Assembly (NCBI RefSeq): GCF_001039355.2
Contig: NW_019775723.1
Span: forward strand, 127,272 to 191,271
Length of the DNA: 64,000 nucleotides
Reading direction: 5' to 3'
Source: Lingula anatina
Taxonomy: Eukaryota > Brachiopoda > Lingulata > Lingulida > Lingulidae
Every line of letters starts with the position of its first letter. The first letter of the stretch is position 1. The notes under the pieces were generated by a model. It was given only the letters and a program-made list of their open reading frames with translations, was not told the DNA's origin and made no database searches. Positions 58,036 through 64,000 of this stretch are shown here, piece by piece. A program made the position numbers and the translations under genes.

Positions 58036-58449
58036 ACTGTACTGTACATCAGGGGTGGTCGCGTTCTAACTCGCGTTCTAACATGTTTTTTTTTTTCTAT
58101 CCAGACCTACAGGTTACGCGTGCAATTTCTGTAAGCATCTGCTTTAGAAAGACACAATAGCCACCAGGTGCTCAGAATATCATGATTGCTTGACAACAAT
58201 AAGGTCTATGGCAGACTTTTAATACTATAGCGTTGTTAAACTAGTAAGCTGTGACATTATTTAAAGGTAGTGGTAAAAGTGAAACATTATTGTCATGACC
58301 ATTAGCACAATCACGCTGATTGATCCCATCTCCTTTAATCAAACATAGCACTGTTGTTTAAAATAAAACACACACTCAAACGCACACACTTTGAACAAGT
58401 ACAAAAAGTTTACATTTGTAATGACAGTAAAGTTGTTCTGTAGCTAGCC

Positions 58450-59640
58450 CTAACCTTCCTGTCTTGTGCTGCTTTCACTTCGTGCACGTGCATGCCGCCC
58501 CCGCCACCCACCAGTACCCACATTAAACCCCATCCCCATTACACACGGGGCTATCGTCTGAGTGAACAAAGGAATATCATCCTCTGATATGAGTGGCATC
58601 TACAATAGTAGACAAACATTTTAGTTTATTAATTTTATTTAATTATTTAAAAATAAAGTCGATGCAATAGCGGGGTTTGCACTAGCGTACATAGATCTAC
58701 ATACAGTCCTCACCTCTTCCTGGTCTTACTGAGATGACGACTGGGTAAATAAGCCGGTAAGTGCACAGTAAAACAATCAGATTTGCTCATTATAATGACA
58801 GAGAACTTTTCTAAATGCACTGGAATTTCAAATATTTAGACGTTCGTCTCAAACGTAAGGTCGGTACTATATTTTCAAATTTAAACATAACCTCATTTAG
58901 CTAAAATCCCCAACAAGGAAGTGTTAGGCCTACATTTTCAGGCCGACGACACATTTGACGCTAATATTTTAATATGATTTTTTTTTTTTAATATTTCAAC
59001 AGTCGTTCGCTGTAAGGTATATAGAATGTAGTCAGAATCATGAATCAAAAATAAAGTGCTGGCATTTGTCAAATCAGAGGGGCGTAAATCTAAGTACATT
59101 GTAGTAACTTTCATATGTTAGGTTCATGAGGTTTTGCAGAGGACATCATTTTCATGTACTTATGTGATATCAGTATATATGACTCAATTAAGTCATCTTT
59201 TTTATATCGATATTTAGTTGACATGTACATTATCCTTTTAGACGATTCTGTTTTTCCTGGCCGCCATGGTGCTGTGCATGTACATGTATGCTTTAAAGTT
59301 TCCGAATGTTGTGTGAGTATAAGCTACTATAGCTATATAATATTTAAGTTTCATAGTTTTATTTACATTGTCGCTATTTGTGTGTACCCGTTGCTCTCTC
59401 TCTCTCCTTTCTTTTATTTTTCATTTTGTATGTACATTTATTGTATTTCGGTTTTTGAGATTCGTTATTTTATTATTGTAATGCAGTTATTTATTATCAT
59501 TTTTTGGTTTGTTTGTTTGTTTGTTTGTTTGTTTAGTTTCACCACAACCGCTACTACTACCACTACAACTACTTGTAAGCGCTGAATTATATCTGAACAA
59601 ATAAAGGTTAACTTTATAGAGGGTTGCGTTGAGTTACATT
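58450..59640. other. Repeat-derived and low-complexity stretch
   Basis: A C-rich patch (58490-58545), block D of the dispersed repeat (58930-59150) and a T-rich, GTTT/ACT-repeat region (59400-59570). An open frame at 59154-59585 is driven by this low-complexity sequence, so I do not call it a gene. Confidence 0.5.
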
Positions 59641-59939
59641 ATTCTTTCAGAGTACTAATACCTTTTTCGCACGGCGTCTGGGCGAAGGTAGACGAAATCA
59701 CACGAAATTGCACGGAATCGTACTTTATGGGCACAAAATGTAGACATGCTCGGCGTAACCCGTAGCTCCTTGCGGTATCAAAAAAAAAAAAAAATATCGT
59801 ACATACAGTACAGCTACTTGTATGTGATGTATGACATCTACGTAATGCGTGAACAAATAAAGGTTTACTTTAAAGAGGGCTGCGGTGAGTTACATTATTC
59901 TTTCGTGTACTATTGACACAAATCAATACAATGCGGCAG

Positions 59940-62900
59940 TATTAGGCCCTACACGTAGGGGAGTAAGGGTTGAACAGCGGCTGAAGTACCGGTATCTAAA
60001 CCAGATATTTTTTGTCTTCAGAGAGACGAGTGTCTTGAATACTTGAGGAAAACACCAAGTCTTGCTATATGAGTGAATTTATCAGATTCCTTTTTTGTAT
60101 TGCATCTGGCCTCAATTGTTCAGATTGAGCTGAGTCCCCATAGATACTTTTGCCCAGTCAGCATGACCTAGTTACCGGTATGTCCATTGTTTCGCTTTCC
60201 TATCGATAATTATATTACGCGGTTTATCAGCGTGCTAAATCTAGAAGATATAGAGGTAAAAAGACAAAATCTAAGTCAGGCTTAATTTTTTTTTTTTTTT
60301 ACTTTGATATCGCTTTAATGGAGGAAAACTCACTATTGTATACATACGGAAACGGCTATGCAGCTAGTGAGAGCGCCAGTAAGTAGTACTACTCTGCTTT
60401 ATCGGGCATTTTAACTTATTAATATGTATTCATCAGTTTGCATAACCGTGTTGTTCTTGCATATACAATAATTCTTTCATACTGCGTTAGTTTTAACTTT
60501 AAGGGATAATTAATTTTTTTATCACCGATCATCATTTATTTCTAACCAGTTATGTTCTGTGGAGAAAACCTTACTGGTGAGTCTTTTTCCCTATAATATG
60601 TGCCACTACCCTCCACCAGGGTCACAGATTGACTTTTCACAGGATATTCACAGATGTCTCTTTAGATAAATAGACAGTCATTTTACTATATCTGGATTTC
60701 CCTCATTTTTCCGTATATAATCTGCCACCCTGGTAGAGGGTAGACACGCGTAGCGTGGCGTGGCGTTGGTTAAAAACAGTGCGACGCGCCGATACACCTA
60801 AACCGGGTGAAAAAAATAAGTAGCTCACACAAAGTATACAACTTCATTTACGAGATATATTCTTTGTGTAACACCCGGCGTTTTAAAACCCACGTATATG
60901 ACGTGTATGAATAAAAACATTTCCTTTTTCTGCGCGCTCATTGACGCATATCTGGCATCTCGGAAATACAGGAGGGTACAGGTTGGAGTAACGGTATCTT
61001 AATCAGATAGTTATGTTTCTCAGGGAGATGAGGCCTTGTATACGTGTGGAAAACATCAAGTCTTGCTATATAATTGCATTCATGAGCTTTCTTCTTTGTA
61101 TTATACCCGACCTCAATTTGTTCAGATTAAGCCGATCGAGTCCCTCTTGATACATTCGCCCAGAATGACCTTCAAAATGTAGGTTCTTGGCACGGTTTTC
61201 TAGAAATTCATTATATGACAACACGTGCTCTATCGGTACATAACCTAATTTTGCCACAAAAATGATTTATTATCAGGACCTCTTTTTTGGAGCGAAATAA
61301 ATCGAAGTATGATACAACATTATATGGCATCATTTGTTTTTCTTCACCCGTAGGTGATCTGCCTATGCAGGAAGTCCGTCACCAGTTGCCGGAGCGTCCA
61401 TTGAATCCCGGGAATGGGGTGGGTAATGGACAATTTAATGCCAGTCACAGCGAGGCGACAGCATCGGACACTGGTAGTGGGTCAGCAGGAAGTTCTGCAG
61501 CTTGTGAGAGCGCCAGTAAGTACCTGACTCTTGCTTTCTCGCGTATTTTACTCATTGTCTTCATCAGTTTACATAACCGTGCTGTCACTGCATATTTAAT
61601 TAACTTCCATGCGTTTGTTAATTTTCATCATCGACCATCAAAGTCATTTTTTTTTTTTTTTAACCAGCTATATTTCGTGAAGACGGTTGGAATTCTAACA
61701 GAAAAACGCCGTTCCTTTAATAAAATATTTGATATGACAAAATAAAATTGAGTAAATAGAGAAATATACAAACGAACCTAATACACCCCTTTACCATTCC
61801 GTGCTTATAGTGCTGGTGTTCCTACAATCCGTCACTGGGCCACAATCGTTAGTTCGTATTTTAACAACAGCATCCTTCTTTGCGTTGATTTTAAAGTCAC
61901 CAAAAATTGGCCACTGTGCTCATATGTACGTGTACACGTTATTTCCGTGGCTATTTTTTTATTTCATTTTTTTTCTATTCGCACTTTTAGAATTACTTTG
62001 GTGGGTTTTTTTTAGTTTTGTGCTGCTCCTAGACTTGACTATTTATTCTAACCATTTGTTTGCTATATTAACACTAACATAATATGCTTGATGCTAGTAC
62101 ATGTACACCCAGCTATCAATATTGTATTTATAACAACATCCAACCCTTAAATACCCAGTACCGGGTATAGCCTAGATTACATTTGAAATGCGATGCCCGT
62201 ACGGTGCACGTATACTGCCCGTAATATACTGCCTTTAATTTCTTATTTCTTAAATTTCTTATTTGTTCAACACCCGGGGCAATATGTGCAGATGACGCAT
62301 GAACCCTTTCCTTTTGAAAAAGCCCAGCGTGACCTACCGGTATAAAACGTCGATCGATAAAGCATATGTTCTATCAGCGTGTTATCGACACGATGGCTAA
62401 TAGACACATGATCATTGTAGGATATAGGGAGGTTAAGTTGAAAGGTTACAATAACTGAAGTACTGTCAATTGTTTACAGGAACTTGACTTTACCCCATCT
62501 TTTGATTAAGCCAAGCATGAATTAAAAAAGTAACTATAAAAGTTCTTTCGTAGTCTTCTTTGACACATACAACGCCCTGTCTACTGGAAAATACATGTAC
62601 ATGCATACTGCAGTGAGATACAAGTTCAACAGCTGCTGAAGTACTGGTGCTAAATCGGACAGTTATGCCTTTTTGTTAATTTTCATCAGCGATCATCAAA
62701 GTGATTATTTATTTTTAACCAGCTATCCCTAACGAAAAAGTCCTATAGGATCCTTTAGGAAATTGGGCCAATTTCCTATAGGATCCCATAGAATCTTATA
62801 GGACCCCATGGGACTTTTTCGTAAGGGATGTTTCGTAGAGAAAACTTACATGTTGAGTCTACCACTTGCGCTTCTCCAAATATGACTATAACATGCTTAT

Positions 62901-62950
62901 ATTGTTTAATTTTAATATTGTCGATTGGTGGGCATTATTCAATTTCATAT
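59940..62950. repeat. Segmental duplicate unit 2 (partner 40770-44100)
   Basis: Aligns in order with unit 1 but also contains the IAP relic exons at 61354 and 61668 that unit 1 lacks at that place. Exon-like relics at 60340-60375 and 60550-60580 keep GT donors. Copies of the ACAGGTTGAACAGCG-type repeat lie at 59965 and 60975. Confidence 0.75.
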
Positions 62951-63809
62951 GTTATACCCTAGTCACACAATTTTGAAAAAAAAATCTTCATTCCGGCTCA
63001 TTCTGCTTGATTACTGCCGATTCCGAATAAGTGTGAAGGGGGCTTAAATTTTTTTCTGCGTAAAAGATGCACAATTATTTGACCGTGAGGTTTTTATTTA
63101 CTCTGTGACTCTAATTACATGTAACCCTATGACTGTTTATAGTTAATCCCATGACTATCTAATAAACCATTGTATAGGGTTATTATAGACGTCACTTCTT
63201 AGACCTACATGTGGTTGCTTTCATTTCATGGTAAATCCGCAACAGTTAACTTGATATATTTGTTTAACTATACACTAGGTCTTTTTATTCTTTACTTTAA
63301 TACTTTTTTATTTGTGTAGCTAAAGAGGAAAACCAATGGGATGAGAAGAAGGAAAAAAATACAGAGTCCACACTTACTGTCAGTGAAAGGGCTGAAAGTA
63401 CGTAACAGACTGCAGTGCCCCCTGTCGACAATCAGTAAAGATCCTTCAAAAATATTGATGTTTATGCTTGATACAATCAGTAACATAGAGAGTGTAACTT
63501 ATATGACGAATGTGTTCATTAAGTTATTCATGTACTTTCATAACTTAGGAAAGTATATGATAGAATGCGTCAAACAGTTATTGATCACATTTTTACATTC
63601 CAGGAGTCACATTTCTCCGTGCTCTCAGAGCGGAGAACCAGCGTCTGAGAGCACAGATGACGTGTAAGTTCTGCAACATCGAGGAAGTCAGCATGGTATT
63701 TCTACCGTGTGGTCACTTGGTTTCCTGTGCACAGTGTGAGCCTGCTCCTAGACGTTGTCCTGTATGTGGGACCTTGATCAGGACCACTGTACTCGCCAAA
63801 ATACCTTAA
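61354..63809 (+). pseudogene. IAP gene 3, decayed, with intact RING exon
   Basis: Exon 61354-61515 is exactly 162 nt like gene 1 exon 30930-31091 and keeps its splice sites, but GDLPMQEVRHQLPERP has lost the BIR His and Cys ligands (gene 1: [10 protein letters not shown]). The next exon relic (61668 on) hits a stop after RKTPFL. The second BIR half, the 58-nt exon and UBA are missing. Linker exon 63320-63397 (78 nt, as in gene 1) is open, the 66-nt linker has lost its acceptor, and RING exon 63604-63809 is intact (CKFC, PCGH, SCAQC, CPVC, stop). Phase from the 78-nt exon to the RING is compatible if the middle linker is skipped. A small RING-only product is conceivable. Confidence 0.75.
62727..62827. 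mobile_element. 101-bp palindromic MITE, CCCTAACGAAAAAGTCC ends
   Basis: Inverted ends CCCTAACGAAAAAGTCC and GGACTTTTTCGTAAGGG (one mismatch) with inner TCCTATAGGATC words. The partner sequence at 43971-43977 (CAGCTATGTTTCG) is the empty site, giving an exact insertion with AT on both sides. It lies just after an IAP relic exon acceptor. Confidence 0.85.
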
Positions 63810-64000
63810 TTAAGTTATGATTTTAAGACTATCTATAATATATCAAACATATACCCCATATTCAAGTGCTGACCACATTTTTACACAAATAGCCATCACC
63901 TACGTCTGTTTTGAAATGAAAAATGAAAAAAAAAAAGAAATATTCCCTTGTAACTATTTTTATAATGCTTTCACTGTCTGGGTCATGATTGGAGCATCTT
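63810..64000. other. 3' flank of IAP gene 3
   Basis: Similar to the sequence after the IAP gene 2 stop (GTGCTGACCACATTTTT, TTGTAACTATTTTT, TCATNATTGGAGCATCTTA near 47564-47810), so the duplication of the IAP 3' end extends past the coding region. No new gene. Confidence 0.6.

Larger units (their letters stand above)
55158..59150. repeat. Large dispersed repeat, copy 3 (blocks B, C, D)
   Basis: 55158-55960 matches 36648-37480; 55985-57770 matches 37655-38730 and 17700-18780; 58930-59150 matches 19518-19710. This is the longest copy and contains two later insertions, at 56615 and 57331. Block order across the three copies suggests a parent unit A-B-C-D longer than 4 kb. No long ORF remains. 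Confidence 0.7.

Noticed and set aside
59154-59585. 143-codon ORF with hydrophobic content, possible membrane protein
   Set aside because: Driven by T-rich, GTTT and ACT repeats; no start context or homologous features.

Overview
The window is animal nuclear DNA: A/T-rich, with spliced genes (GT-AG introns, most 150-1000 bp), abundant microsatellites, many dispersed repeats and single-base N gaps. Three things fit a marine lophotrochozoan, most likely a mollusc: a family 9 cellulase (GH9) with an N-terminal family 2 carbohydrate-binding module (CBM2), a locally expanded inhibitor-of-apoptosis (IAP) family, and frequent TACATGTA/TACCGGTA words. I cannot name a species, and amphioxus or another invertebrate is not excluded.

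Region by region. 1-9.2 kb: a + strand GH9 endoglucanase gene, cut at its 5' end by the window edge. Six catalytic exons are present twice (2501-5176 and 5468-8159), followed by one terminal exon (8595-8799). 9.8-14.5 kb: two minus-strand, single-exon paralogues encoding small secreted 8-cysteine proteins, inside a tandem duplication of about 2 kb. 14.5-28 kb: gene-poor and repeat-rich, with a broken non-LTR retrotransposon carrying a nested element, several MITEs and a minisatellite. 28.3-34.2 kb: a complete-looking IAP gene (BIR-BIR-BIR-UBA-RING, 10 exons in consistent phase, 1089 codons). 35.3-35.7 kb: a duplicate of its last two exons after an N. 36-44 kb: dispersed repeat blocks with relics of IAP exons. 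44.2-47.5 kb: a shorter IAP copy (BIR-UBA-RING). 50-52 kb: a minus-strand death-domain exon beside a + strand armadillo-like gene fragment. 53.8-54.3 kb: a C2H2 zinc finger fused to an A32-type packaging ATPase, an endogenous viral or Polinton-like relic broken by a repeat. 55.2-59.6 kb: more of the large dispersed repeat, with a solo LTR and a MITE whose ends are fixed by empty-site copies in the same window. 59.9-63.8 kb: a segmental duplicate of 40.8-44.1 kb holding a third, decayed IAP copy that still has an intact RING exon.

How the parts relate. The cellulase would act extracellularly on cellulose, with CBM2 anchoring the catalytic domain. The IAP, death-domain and armadillo exons belong to families used in cell-death and innate signalling. 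Much of the rest is duplication: tandem (cellulase cassette, 8-Cys gene), segmental (IAP relics) and transposon-driven. All four single Ns in the window (5302, 35229, 50411, 55157) lie where near-duplicate sequence begins or ends, so some duplications may be unmerged alleles rather than real tandem copies.
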